Positions 1 through 7,700 of a stretch of 11,908 nt of DNA are shown here, piece by piece. A model generated the notes under the pieces. It was not told the DNA's origin, ran no database searches, and saw nothing but the letters and a program-made list of their open reading frames with translations. Position numbers and translations under genes: made by a program. Numbering within the stretch: the stretch's first letter is position 1; every line of letters begins with the position of its first letter. This DNA is from a bacterium (GTDB lineage: Bacteria; Desulfobacterota; Anaeroferrophillalia; Anaeroferrophillales; Tharpellaceae): contig JAOZKP010000066.1 in the NCBI GenBank assembly GCA_029935295.1, forward strand, positions 1-11,908, read 5' to 3'.

Positions 1-70
1 GTCCCGCCTTTGTGGTTGGCAGAATTAAATTCCGCTCTCATTTACATATTTTCAAAAACAACTTTAATGG
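1..70. other. Flank downstream of the TfrA-like gene
   Basis: Sequence after the last stop codon. I see no GC-rich hairpin plus T-run, so no clear terminator. On the minus strand an ATG at 41 opens a frame that stays open for 13 codons to the window edge, but no Shine-Dalgarno precedes it and the stretch is too short to recognise. It may be the start of the next gene or chance. Confidence 0.3.
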
Positions 71-1750
71 CTAAGCGCGAATGCCGCCCTGGTAATTAGT
101 CGTTAACTGTTTTTCCATTACCTCTTCCCGGGTGTAGTTCGGGAGAATCATTGGGGCGACCTGGTCGGTTTCGATACCGGCATCTAGTAGCTCTTTATGG
201 TAGGCGTCAACATGATCCATATTAAGATAACCAACTTCGCCATCGTACTCTTTGGCGTAAGCTGCGGCACTGACCCCGGCGCGGCGGCCGAAGACAGTGA
301 TATCGAGAAGTGAATTACCCATCAAACGGTTTTCACCGTGGACACCGCCGGTGGCCTCACCAGCTGCGAAGAGACCGGAAACGTTTGTGGCACTACTATC
401 GGCAATCGTCAAGCCGCCATTTTGATAATGCAGGGTCGGATAGACCAGCATCGGCACTTTACTGATATCAATTCCGTAGCGCATAAACTGAATATGTTTG
501 GCCGGAAGTTCGCGCTTAACCGCGCCTTCACCTTCCAAAACCTCAATCATCGGCGAATCAAGCCAGACACCAACCCGGCCAGTAGCCGTGATGATGCCGC
601 TGCCGCGTTCCATACATTCGCGAATGATACAGGCCGACTCAACATCACGGGGCTCGCGTTCGAAAACAAACTGCTCCCCTTCGATATTAAGCAGGTTCGC
701 CCCTAAGCCACGAACCTTTTCCGTAATCAACAGGCCGATATTCTGCTCGGGGAAAGCAACCCCGGTTGGATGATACTGGGTTGAATGCATAAATGCCAAC
801 GGCACCCCGGCCCGATAACCCATCACCAAACCATCTGCGGTAGCGCCGTAGTGATTAGTTGTAGCAAAACCCTGAATATGGAGACGGCCGTAACCGCCAG
901 TAGCGATAATCACAGATTTCGCTTTAACCACGAAATACTCTTCAGTCTCCATATTATAGAAGAGAGCTCCGGCGGCCCGACCCTGACTGTCTTTTAAGAT
1001 CTCAACTGCAGCCGAGAATTCAAGCACTTCAATATCGTCGGCCCGGTTACGGGATTCATCCCGCAAAACCCGCATAATTGCCGAACCGGTCATATCGCCG
1101 GATGAGTGCATCCGTTTGCGACAGGTTCCGCCGCCGTGACGAACCCGCATACGGCCATCCGGGTCTTTATCAAACATCAGACCTAAACGCTCAAGCCATT
1201 CGATAACCAGCGGAGCATCGTTAGTTAAAGCCGCCACCAATTCCGGAGTGTTGGTAAAGTGACCACCGCCGATGACATCAAGATAGTGATAATAAGGTGA
1301 GTCAACCTCCTGCGAAGCTCCTTGGATACCACCTTCAGCCATCACCGTATTTGCATCACCATGGCGTAGTTTAGTCGCCATAACTACCTTACAGCCGCCC
1401 TCCTGGGCCATCAAAGCCGCAGAGGTGCCGGCACCGCCGCCGCCGATAACCAGAACATCGGTTGTGTACTCGGTCAGTTTTTCCAGTTCGGCCCCGGAAA
1501 CCAGAAGCCGGGCTTTGGCCTCAAGGACATCAACGAACTCATCGGGATAGTTCTCCCCTTTACTGGGACCGATTTTAACATCACGTCGGCCATTTGGCTT
1601 ATAATCGGGGTGGAACTTACTTAAAACATCTTCACGTCCGGCCAGGGTTAAGGCTTCAAAATCTACCCCTTTACGACTGCGTTCAAGTCTTTCCGGTCGG
1701 CTGGCCTCGACCTTTTTAATCAAATCCAGCATTTCAGGTGTGTAACCCAT
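71..1750 (-). CDS. Soluble fumarate reductase/succinate dehydrogenase-like flavoprotein (TfrA/SdhA family)
   Basis: 559 residues of the FrdA/SdhA/NadB flavoprotein superfamily, which moves hydride between FAD and a C=C bond such as fumarate/succinate. Seen: a roughly 95-residue N-terminal extension without a Rossmann motif, then the FAD-binding GGGGAG (103-108), AEGGIQGA (138-145), YHPTG (326-330), TEKVRG with the expected catalytic Arg347, HYQNGGL with His441, and AAGEATGGVHGENR (462-475). The His that binds FAD covalently in membrane SdhA/FrdA (just before TVAAQGGI) is Asn here (Ala-Asn-Thr-Val), so FAD is probably non-covalent, as reported for TfrA. Only about 70 residues follow the last FAD motif, so the C-terminal helical domain is shorter than in SdhA. 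No anchor gene is adjacent. GAGG lies 7 nt before ATG 1750, 23 nt after the Fe-S subunit. The exact substrate is unknown; the family call is solid. Confidence 0.9.
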   Translation of the reverse strand: MGYTPEMLDLIKKVEASRPERLERSRKGVDFEALTLAGREDVLSKFHPDYKPNGRRDVKIGPSKGENYPDEFVDVLEAKARLLVSGAELEKLTEYTTDVLVIGGGGAGTSAALMAQEGGCKVVMATKLRHGDANTVMAEGGIQGASQEVDSPYYHYLDVIGGGHFTNTPELVAALTNDAPLVIEWLERLGLMFDKDPDGRMRVRHGGGTCRKRMHSSGDMTGSAIMRVLRDESRNRADDIEVLEFSAAVEILKDSQGRAAGALFYNMETEEYFVVKAKSVIIATGGYGRLHIQGFATTNHYGATADGLVMGYRAGVPLAFMHSTQYHPTGVAFPEQNIGLLITEKVRGLGANLLNIEGEQFVFEREPRDVESACIIRECMERGSGIITATGRVGVWLDSPMIEVLEGEGAVKRELPAKHIQFMRYGIDISKVPMLVYPTLHYQNGGLTIADSSATNVSGLFAAGEATGGVHGENRLMGNSLLDITVFGRRAGVSAAAYAKEYDGEVGYLNMDHVDAYHKELLDAGIETDQVAPMILPNYTREEVMEKQLTTNYQGGIRA

Positions 1751-1773
1751 GATTTATCCTCTATTCCATTCAA

Positions 1774-2550
1774 TTAAAGGTATTGTTTATCTTCAGGCTG
1801 CCAGTCGTGACTATCCTGAGGCTCCATTTGTCGGGCAACATAGAGTTCCCGCAGACCGTCTTCATCCATCGCCACCAAGTCCTTGAGCATCGTCTCAAAT
1901 TTACCAGCTTCAATATTTGCGACCCGTGGTTCAAGGTGAGCCGCTTTTTTAACCTGATATTTGGCGTGCAGACGCCGACAGAGTTGAGCCAGATGAAAAT
2001 GCTGAATCTGGGCCGGACAGCGCGAGGAGCAGAGGCCGCACTGGATACAGTCGAATGAGAGCCGCGCCGCTTTAGCGATATCGCCGCGCATGGCCGCATT
2101 GACATACTCCATAACCTCAATATCCATCGGGCATGATTTGGTGCAGGTATTACAGGCCACACATTTCATTACTTCAGGATAGAGTTGCATAATGGTTTCC
2201 GCTGAAGCATCAACTTTCTCGATATCGTAAACGGCCCGATTAGCAGGAAAGAACGGCATCTGCGTCAAATACATATTCTCCTGAACCACGGTCTGACAAG
2301 CAAGACAGAAGTTTAGTTTATAATCACCCGCAATCCGGTAGATCGTCGGACAAGCGCCGCAGATACCGCCGCGGCAGCCGCAGGAGCGGACAAACTGATA
2401 CCCAGAATACTCAATTGCTTTCTGAATTGTCATGGTCTCGGGTACCATATACTGCTTACCCATAATGTAGATCGGCACCAGTTTTGTGCCTTCCGGCAGA
2501 ATAGCCCGGTCGCCGGTTGCTACCCTGATCTCTTGTTTTGCCTCACTCAT
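1774..2550 (-). CDS. Fumarate reductase-like iron-sulfur subunit (TfrB N-terminal half/SdhB-like)
   Basis: 258 residues; the electron-transfer partner of the flavoprotein 23 nt downstream. N-terminal plant-type [2Fe-2S] domain with Cys59-x4-Cys64-x2-Cys67-x14-Cys82 (extra Cys57 and Cys85), then two ferredoxin motifs, CVACNTCTKSCP (130-141) and CIQCGLCSSRCP (168-179). Classical SdhB/FrdB carries [2Fe-2S], [4Fe-4S] and [3Fe-4S]; here both C-terminal motifs have the full four-Cys set, which predicts two [4Fe-4S] clusters. Archaeal thiol:fumarate reductase TfrB has this kind of N-terminal half but continues into HdrB/HdrD-like CCG domains; this protein stops before them. No transmembrane helix and no membrane anchor gene nearby, so electrons probably come from a soluble donor, by inference the Hdr proteins of the same cluster. 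AGGAGG is 9 nt before ATG 2550, which fixes the start. Confidence 0.88.
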   Translation of the reverse strand: MSEAKQEIRVATGDRAILPEGTKLVPIYIMGKQYMVPETMTIQKAIEYSGYQFVRSCGCRGGICGACPTIYRIAGDYKLNFCLACQTVVQENMYLTQMPFFPANRAVYDIEKVDASAETIMQLYPEVMKCVACNTCTKSCPMDIEVMEYVNAAMRGDIAKAARLSFDCIQCGLCSSRCPAQIQHFHLAQLCRRLHAKYQVKKAAHLEPRVANIEAGKFETMLKDLVAMDEDGLRELYVARQMEPQDSHDWQPEDKQYL

Positions 2551-2559
2551 GGCAATCTT

Positions 2560-2565
2560 CCTCCT
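2560..2565 (-). promoter_or_regulatory. Strong ribosome binding site of the TfrB-like gene
   Basis: Perfect AGGAGG on the minus strand, 9 nt before ATG 2550. It is the best Shine-Dalgarno in the window. The AT-rich stretch just upstream (about 2570-2632, with TTGCAA as the only -35-like hexamer) could hold a promoter, but no good -10 pairs with it. Confidence 0.7.
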
Positions 2566-2632
2566 GACGGAATTACATACTATTTTATTATTTTAACTTG
2601 CAAAAAACTCATCTAATTTAGGATGGCTAAGT

Positions 2633-2738
2633 AAAAATTTTGATAGACAAGTAGCTGGGATTTTCCAGGCACGAGACCATACACACAGTATGTCGAGTGT
2701 CTGGGAAATCACAACTACGCAGGATATCAAAACTTTTT
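2633..2738. repeat. 106-bp imperfect inverted repeat between the FrhB-like and TfrB-like genes
   Basis: Two arms of about 50 nt (2633-2682 and 2688-2738) around the loop ACACA. Paired blocks, read from the outside in: AAAAA, TTTTGATA, GTAG, TG, GATTT, CCAG, CAC and finally CATAC/GTATG at the loop. Most mismatches between arms are transitions (C/T, G/A), which would still pair as G-U in one of the two RNAs. It begins 9 nt after the FrhB-like stop. In minus-strand RNA the hairpin ends in TTTTT, so it could act as a terminator or 3'-end stabiliser; it also looks like a small palindromic mobile repeat. The rest of the 2551-2747 gap is AT-rich. Confidence 0.8.
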
Positions 2739-2747
2739 GCGACGCCA

Positions 2748-3899
2748 TCAATGGCCGGTCATACCGGCTTCGGTAACCAATTCGGTATCTTGGAATGTGG
2801 TTGCCGGGGCCGGTTCATCGTAACTGCGGCCGGGCTCGTACTCCATCATCTTCTGGGCTTTGCCGCCGACGGTTCTAAAAAGCGACATCACCGGGATATC
2901 ATTGGGACAGGCGGTATCGCACATGCCACAGCCGATGCAGGAGATGACCATATGGTTCAAACGGGTCAAATGAAACATCACTGTATTCGCGGGCATCCGG
3001 ATCGCGCCCTTGTCTTCGGCCCAGCCCAGATACTGATCCGGGGTATGCTCGAAGGTCGGTGAACGGAAAACACATTCGCGGCAGTAACAGATGGGACAAT
3101 TAATCATACAGTTGTGACAACGCATACAGGTAGAGAGAAGTTCCTGAATTCCTTTGATCGAATTCACCTGCTGCTGAAAATCGCCTAAAACCTGAGTACA
3201 GACCTTGGTTCGCTCAGCTTTAAGAGAGGTGATAATTTCCTGGCGCTTACTATTTTCCTGATCATTAAATTCGAGAATACTCTTCTCACCCAAAGCTTGA
3301 GCCAGATCATCGGTTGCTTCAACATAGATCTGTTTTTCAGTATCGACACCCCAGATGCCAACCACCATATCAACAATGCTGGTATCCAATGCCGGATATT
3401 CACAGATTTCACAGGCGGAACGGAACGGGGCCGCTTCATCGGCACTGCAAGCGCCGGCTACGGCCTGCTTTCTTAAATCGAGGGCCGGAGTTTTACCGGA
3501 TTTAACCAGAGCGGAGAAATTTTTAGGCTCATAAGTACCGAGGCAGTCAACCGCAATAATCAAAACCGAATCCCGGTCAATCTGTTTGAATTTGGTCAAC
3601 TCAACCAAGGCCCGGGCTTCACAGGGTTTAACCACGACGCCGATTTTTTCACCCGGAGCCCGAAAAGTCAGGTTGGAGATGATCCGCGCGGCCTGCACCG
3701 GCATCACCGGAGCGCCGATATCGGTATCCGCTAAAAGGGCCGGATTTTTAATCAGAGCATGAACATAGTTGTCACCGCCGGTAGTTCTTTTCGGAACCAA
3801 AAGGCTGCCGACCAGATCACTCTCTAAGAGCCGGGTCAAAAAAGCTTCGATCTCTCCATTAAAAGAGTCAGCCGAGAGATCAATTACAGTCGTTTTCAT
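2748..3899 (-). CDS. FrhB/FdhB-like iron-sulfur oxidoreductase subunit (coenzyme F420 hydrogenase/dehydrogenase beta family)
   Basis: 383 residues. The central part carries VKPCEARALVEL (90-101) and DCLGTY (118-123), typical of the FrhB/FdhB family that hands electrons between a flavin/F420/formate site and Fe-S partners. C-terminal Fe-S region: Cys258-x2-261-x2-264-x3-268 with further Cys271, 273 and 276, then CIGCGMCDTACP (321-332), predicting two [4Fe-4S] clusters and perhaps more. Extra Cys at 93, 119, 151, 163 and 166 may bind another cluster. Placed one gene after mvhD-like, so it is the likely external partner that MvhD connects to HdrA. The true electron carrier (NAD(P)H, F420, formate dehydrogenase) is not visible; no catalytic FdhA or hydrogenase subunit is in the window. 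GGAG lies 10 nt before ATG 3899. AsrA/FloxB-type proteins are a less likely alternative. Confidence 0.8.
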   Translation of the reverse strand: MKTTVIDLSADSFNGEIEAFLTRLLESDLVGSLLVPKRTTGGDNYVHALIKNPALLADTDIGAPVMPVQAARIISNLTFRAPGEKIGVVVKPCEARALVELTKFKQIDRDSVLIIAVDCLGTYEPKNFSALVKSGKTPALDLRKQAVAGACSADEAAPFRSACEICEYPALDTSIVDMVVGIWGVDTEKQIYVEATDDLAQALGEKSILEFNDQENSKRQEIITSLKAERTKVCTQVLGDFQQQVNSIKGIQELLSTCMRCHNCMINCPICYCRECVFRSPTFEHTPDQYLGWAEDKGAIRMPANTVMFHLTRLNHMVISCIGCGMCDTACPNDIPVMSLFRTVGGKAQKMMEYEPGRSYDEPAPATTFQDTELVTEAGMTGH

Positions 3900-3984
3900 T
3901 ATTCTATTTCTCCAAACGGATAAAAAATTGTTTATTTAAATCAGTTATCTTTATTTCGTTAAGTTACTAAAGGCTGTTGGTTAT

Positions 3985-4086
3985 TTTGCTTCGCCCTCGC
4001 AAATGGGGTCAAAGTTTGACAAAGGCTATTTGGGATTCATAAACTCGAATAGATTATTCGGTACGCCGTTGTCAAACACTGACCCC
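3985..4086. repeat. REP-like palindrome, copy 1, in the mvhD to FrhB-like gap
   Basis: Arms 4005-4022 (GGGGTCAAAGTTTGACAA) and 4069-4086 (TTGTCAAACACTGACCCC) match at 16 of 18 positions when one is reverse-complemented; the 46-nt spacer shows no clear structure. Just outside the left arm, 3985-3996 reads TTTGCTTCGCCC, which recurs next to copy 2. GGGGTC-ended palindromes of this kind are familiar as REP elements moved by Y1-type REP-associated transposases; that link is from general knowledge, and no transposase lies in the window. The remaining gap (3900-4142) holds a short tandem CACCCTT x2 at about 4113-4126 and AT-rich DNA before the FrhB-like gene. Confidence 0.75.
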
Positions 4087-4142
4087 GCCAGCGGCGATTT
4101 AGAACAATCTTTCACCCTTCACCCTTCTAACTTCACACTTTT

Positions 4143-4571
4143 TTACAGATCCCACTCGTTGGCGAGAGGATTCTGGCCCTGATCCTGTAAGGCGCCATCA
4201 TATTCACGAATGGTTTCGGCGAAAAGCCGGCCTTCACTGGCACTGATCCATCTCAGCCAGACCCGTTCTGAATCGAGGCCTAAAGTCTCCATCACAGAAC
4301 GTAACAACGCAATCCGGCGGCGGGCTTTCAGGTTTCCGGTCTGATAGTGGCAATCACCGGGATGACAACCGCCGATCAAAACCCCATCTGCACCGTCAAG
4401 CAATGATTTCAGGACATAAACAACATCAATCGCTCCGGAACACATCAGATGAATAATCCGGATTCCGGCCGGATACTGTTGCCGCGTGGTCCCTGCAAGA
4501 TCAGCCCCGGTGTAAGTACACCAGTGACATAAAAATCCGACAATCCTTGGTTCAAATTTAGAATCAGCCAT
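4143..4571 (-). CDS. mvhD: MvhD/FrhD-type [2Fe-2S] linker subunit (FlpD family)
   Basis: 142 residues, the normal size of free-standing MvhD (F420-non-reducing hydrogenase delta subunit). This small protein binds one [2Fe-2S] cluster and passes electrons from a hydrogenase, formate dehydrogenase or other partner to HdrA. The five expected cysteines are present: Cys15 and Cys18 in FLCHWCTYTGAD, Cys44 in HLMCSG, Cys69 and Cys74 in GGCHPGDCHY (68-76), followed by the conserved WISASEG (108-114). No in-frame TGA replaces a cysteine, so this is the all-Cys form. It follows the double HdrA and precedes the FrhB-like gene, as expected for the joint between the Hdr core and an outside oxidoreductase, although both flanking gaps are wide (about 200-240 bp). 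A weak AGG lies 4 nt before ATG 4571. Confidence 0.93.
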   Translation of the reverse strand: MADSKFEPRIVGFLCHWCTYTGADLAGTTRQQYPAGIRIIHLMCSGAIDVVYVLKSLLDGADGVLIGGCHPGDCHYQTGNLKARRRIALLRSVMETLGLDSERVWLRWISASEGRLFAETIREYDGALQDQGQNPLANEWDL

Positions 4572-4589
4572 AATACCTGTATCCTGTAA

Positions 4590-4618
4590 AATATAATTAA
4601 ATTAGTTTATAAGTACAA
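4590..4618 (-). promoter_or_regulatory. Possible sigma-70-type promoter before mvhD
   Basis: On the minus strand TTGTAC (4618-4613), 17 nt, TATATT (4595-4590). The -10 matches the consensus at 5 of 6 positions, the -35 at 3 of 6. A start near 4583 would leave a leader of about 12 nt before ATG 4571. The DNA here is AT-rich, so a chance match is possible. Confidence 0.3.
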
Positions 4619-4651
4619 ATCAACTAATGCTTCTACGTCCTATCTTGATGC

Positions 4652-4726
4652 GGGGACTGACCTCCAGCGCGGGCTTTTAGCCCTAAGCGGGCTGAGCTCT
4701 GTCCCCTTCGAAGTGGGCGAAGCAAA
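4652..4726. repeat. REP-like palindrome, copy 2, between the double hdrA and mvhD
   Basis: Outer arms GGGGACTGACCTC (4652-4664) and GAGCTCTGTCCCC (4694-4706) pair at 11 of 13 positions. Inside sits a tight hairpin GGGCT-TTT-AGCCC (4671-4683). Beyond the right arm, 4715-4726 is GGGCGAAGCAAA, the exact reverse complement of TTTGCTTCGCCC next to copy 1; on the minus strand both then read towards GGGG-C-AG. The two copies are therefore related members of one family in opposite orientation. In minus-strand RNA there is no T-run after the hairpin, so it is not a standard terminator. The gap runs 4572-4767. Confidence 0.72.
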
Positions 4727-4767
4727 GTTCAACACTATCCCCTGTGAGTTAACACACAGATTCAACC

Positions 4768-7700
4768 TCACCGCATTAAAGCCTGCGTCACACTCATCAT
4801 CTGGCCTTTGTCGAAACCGATCTGCTGGGTCGCCCCATTCGGACAGACAGCCGCACAACTGCCGCAGCCGTGACAGAGTTCAGGATGAATCTCGGCAATC
4901 ATCGAAGCCAGGTTAATCTCTCTGGCATTGTAGGGACAGGCCTCAACGCAGAGTCCGCAGCCGCTGCAGAGACGGGTACTGACCGTGACCATATGTTTTT
5001 CCGCTTTGATCTCTTTCCGAGCCAATACGGTAGCCGCTCTTGACGCCGCCGCCTGCGAGCGAATCAGGGCTTCTTTAATATGCATCGGTGCGGAAGCGAG
5101 ACCGCAGTGATAGCGCCCTTCTCCGACAAAATCGACCAATGCGGCCTTGCTGTTGGCCTCGGCAAAAAATCCGTATTCATCCAGCGGCAGGGCCATAATC
5201 TGCGCCAGTTCACTGACATCACGCGGCTCAATCCCGACACTTAAAACAAGAAGATCCGGATTCAAGGTCACATCTTTTCTCAAAATCTGATCATAATAAT
5301 TTACGTCAATCCCGGCACCATTCGCCTGGACTTCCGGTTTTTTATCAACCTCATAAGGAGTAAATAAAACCCCCAACTCACGGGCTTTAAGATAGTAATC
5401 CTCAAAGAGACCGTAAGCCCGAATATCACGATAGAGCACGGTAATCTTGGTTGCCGGTGACAACTCTTTCAAACACAGCGCATTTTTCAAGGCATGCGTA
5501 CAGCAGACCCGGCTGCAGTATTCACGTTTTCCAGCTTCACGCGAGCCGACACACTGAATCATTACAACTTCTTTCAATTCATTAAGACTTGTATCAACCG
5601 CCGCCAACCGTTTTTCCAATTCGCTCTGAACTATAACATTTTCATTCTGACCAAAAAGATACTCTTCGGTAGCGGCTTCCTGAGCGCCAGTTGCCAAAAT
5701 CAAAACCCCATGGTCAATTATTTTGGGCTCATCACCCTCGGCCGACGCTGATTTTACTGTAGTCGAATAATTACCAACCCGGCCATGATGGGCTGTGATC
5801 TCGCTCTGGAGAAGAACCTCGATTTTATCATTTTCCGTAACTGCTGCAACCAGTTTTTCGACCAGTTCAGCCGGTTTGGAACCCTCTAAAGTAAAATGCG
5901 CATCTAAGAGACGGCCGCCCAGTTTATCGGCTTTCTCAACCAAACTTACCTGATAGCCACGGGCAGCCAGTGAAAGCGAGGCATTGAGGCCGGCAACACC
6001 GCCGCCGATAACCAGAGCCCGGTCACCCACCGACACTGACAGAGACGGTGCCGGAAGATTATTAAAAACCTGGACATAGCTCGCACTGAGCAGGGCTTTG
6101 GCTTTAGAGTTAACAACTTCCGGGTTGCCCATATGTGGGAAGAGACACTGCTCGCGCAGATTGGTGATAACAAAGGCGTTCCGGTTAAAGCCGATTTTAT
6201 CAGCAAAATCATCAAGTGAACGTTCCATATCGCGCACCGAACAGGCGCCGATAATAATCCGGTTGAGTTCATGTTCGCCGATAAAACGGCGCAAACCCAA
6301 TAAACCGTCAGGTGTGCAGGTATTGTCAACGATTTCGGCACAGGCAACATAGGGCCGTTTTTTTAGATCACTGCAGATATTTTCGAGATCAATCTCAGCG
6401 GCAATCGTACCGGCACAAGCGCAGAGGAAGATGCCAATTTTAGGCTCTTCAATCCAGACTTCACCCTCTTCCGGGGCCGTCGGCAGCACTTCCGCTGAGT
6501 CATTTTCACAATCTGTATTCGTTTCCACAGCGCCATCGGCCGCAGCTAAAGAGACCAGCACCGCATCTGCGGCGGCGGAAGCTTCTAATACCGTCTCCGG
6601 AATATCTTTAGGACCGTTAAAAGCACCGGCGGCAAAAAGGCCAGGTTTGGAAGTTAAAGTCGGCGTAAATTCCGGCGTGCGGCAAAAACCGTAATCATCA
6701 AGTTCTAATTCAATATCAGTGGCAAAATCGATGGTTGGTGCGTCAAAACCAAGCGAGAGGACGACCATATCAACCTGATCCTCTAGAAATTCATTGCCGC
6801 TGTCGTAAATCAGATTAAGTTTTTTACTTTTCGGATCCTCTTTGACGGTTGAAACCATTGACCGGCGATACTCGACGCCAAACTCATTTTTTGCCTGATT
6901 GAAATATTTTTCATAGCCCTTACCCATGCCGCGCAGATCCATATAGTAGATCACGACCTCGATTTCCGGGCTTCTTTCACGAATAAACATCGCTTGTTTG
7001 GTCGCATACATACAACAAACCGAAGAGCAGTAGCCACGGCCGCAGGATTTGTCGCGGGAGCCGACGCACTGAATAAAGGCGATCCGCTGCGGCGTGCTGC
7101 CGTCAGCCGGGGCCAGCGGTTTGCCCTGGCTCGGGCCGGAGAAACTTACCATCCGCTCTAATTGACGACTGGAAACCACATTCTGATATCGGCCGAAACC
7201 GTACTCACCTTTAAGTGAGCTTTCAACCAAAGAAAAACCTGGAGTCAGAAGCACGGCATCGGCTTCAATCTCGGTTTCAGATACAGCAAAGTCCTCAATA
7301 TCAATCGCCTGAGTCGGACAAATTTCAACACAGGCGCCGCATTTAGTGCAGTTTTCAGAATCAATCCGGTAGCCGGCATTAACCATTTTCGGATAGAGTT
7401 TATAGATCGCGGAACGCTCTTCCAATCCTTCACTGAATTCGTAAGGCACGCTCACCGGGCAGACTTCGGAACATTTACCGCAGTCGATACATTTTTCCTG
7501 ATCTACCCCTTGAGCTGTGGTCGCTAGGGTCATCTTGAAATCGCCGGCTTCCCCTTTAAGTGAAACCGGACGGCTGCTGACCTTAATCTCAAGATTTTCG
7601 TGCAAACGGCACTCAACAAAAGGACAATAGGCCGGCTGTTTCGGCGAGAGAAAACAGACCCCGCAGGAGTTAGTGGGAAAGGTGTTGTCAAGCAACGGAA

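Noticed and set aside
338..997. Several overlapping plus-strand frames of 70-122 codons
   Set aside because: All are antisense to the TfrA-like flavoprotein, with compositions typical of shadow translation and no ribosome sites.
71..2550. Respiratory complex II (SdhAB) or L-aspartate oxidase
   Set aside because: No membrane anchor gene is adjacent, the covalent-FAD His is missing and both ferredoxin motifs have four Cys; NadB would not come with a dedicated Fe-S subunit.
2633..2738. Integron attC or XerCD dif site
   Set aside because: The expected core motifs are not apparent, the palindrome is too long for dif, and no integrase or cassette structure is nearby.
4143..4571. Selenocysteine-containing MvhD or HdrA
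   Set aside because: All expected positions are ordinary cysteine codons and no in-frame TGA interrupts any gene.
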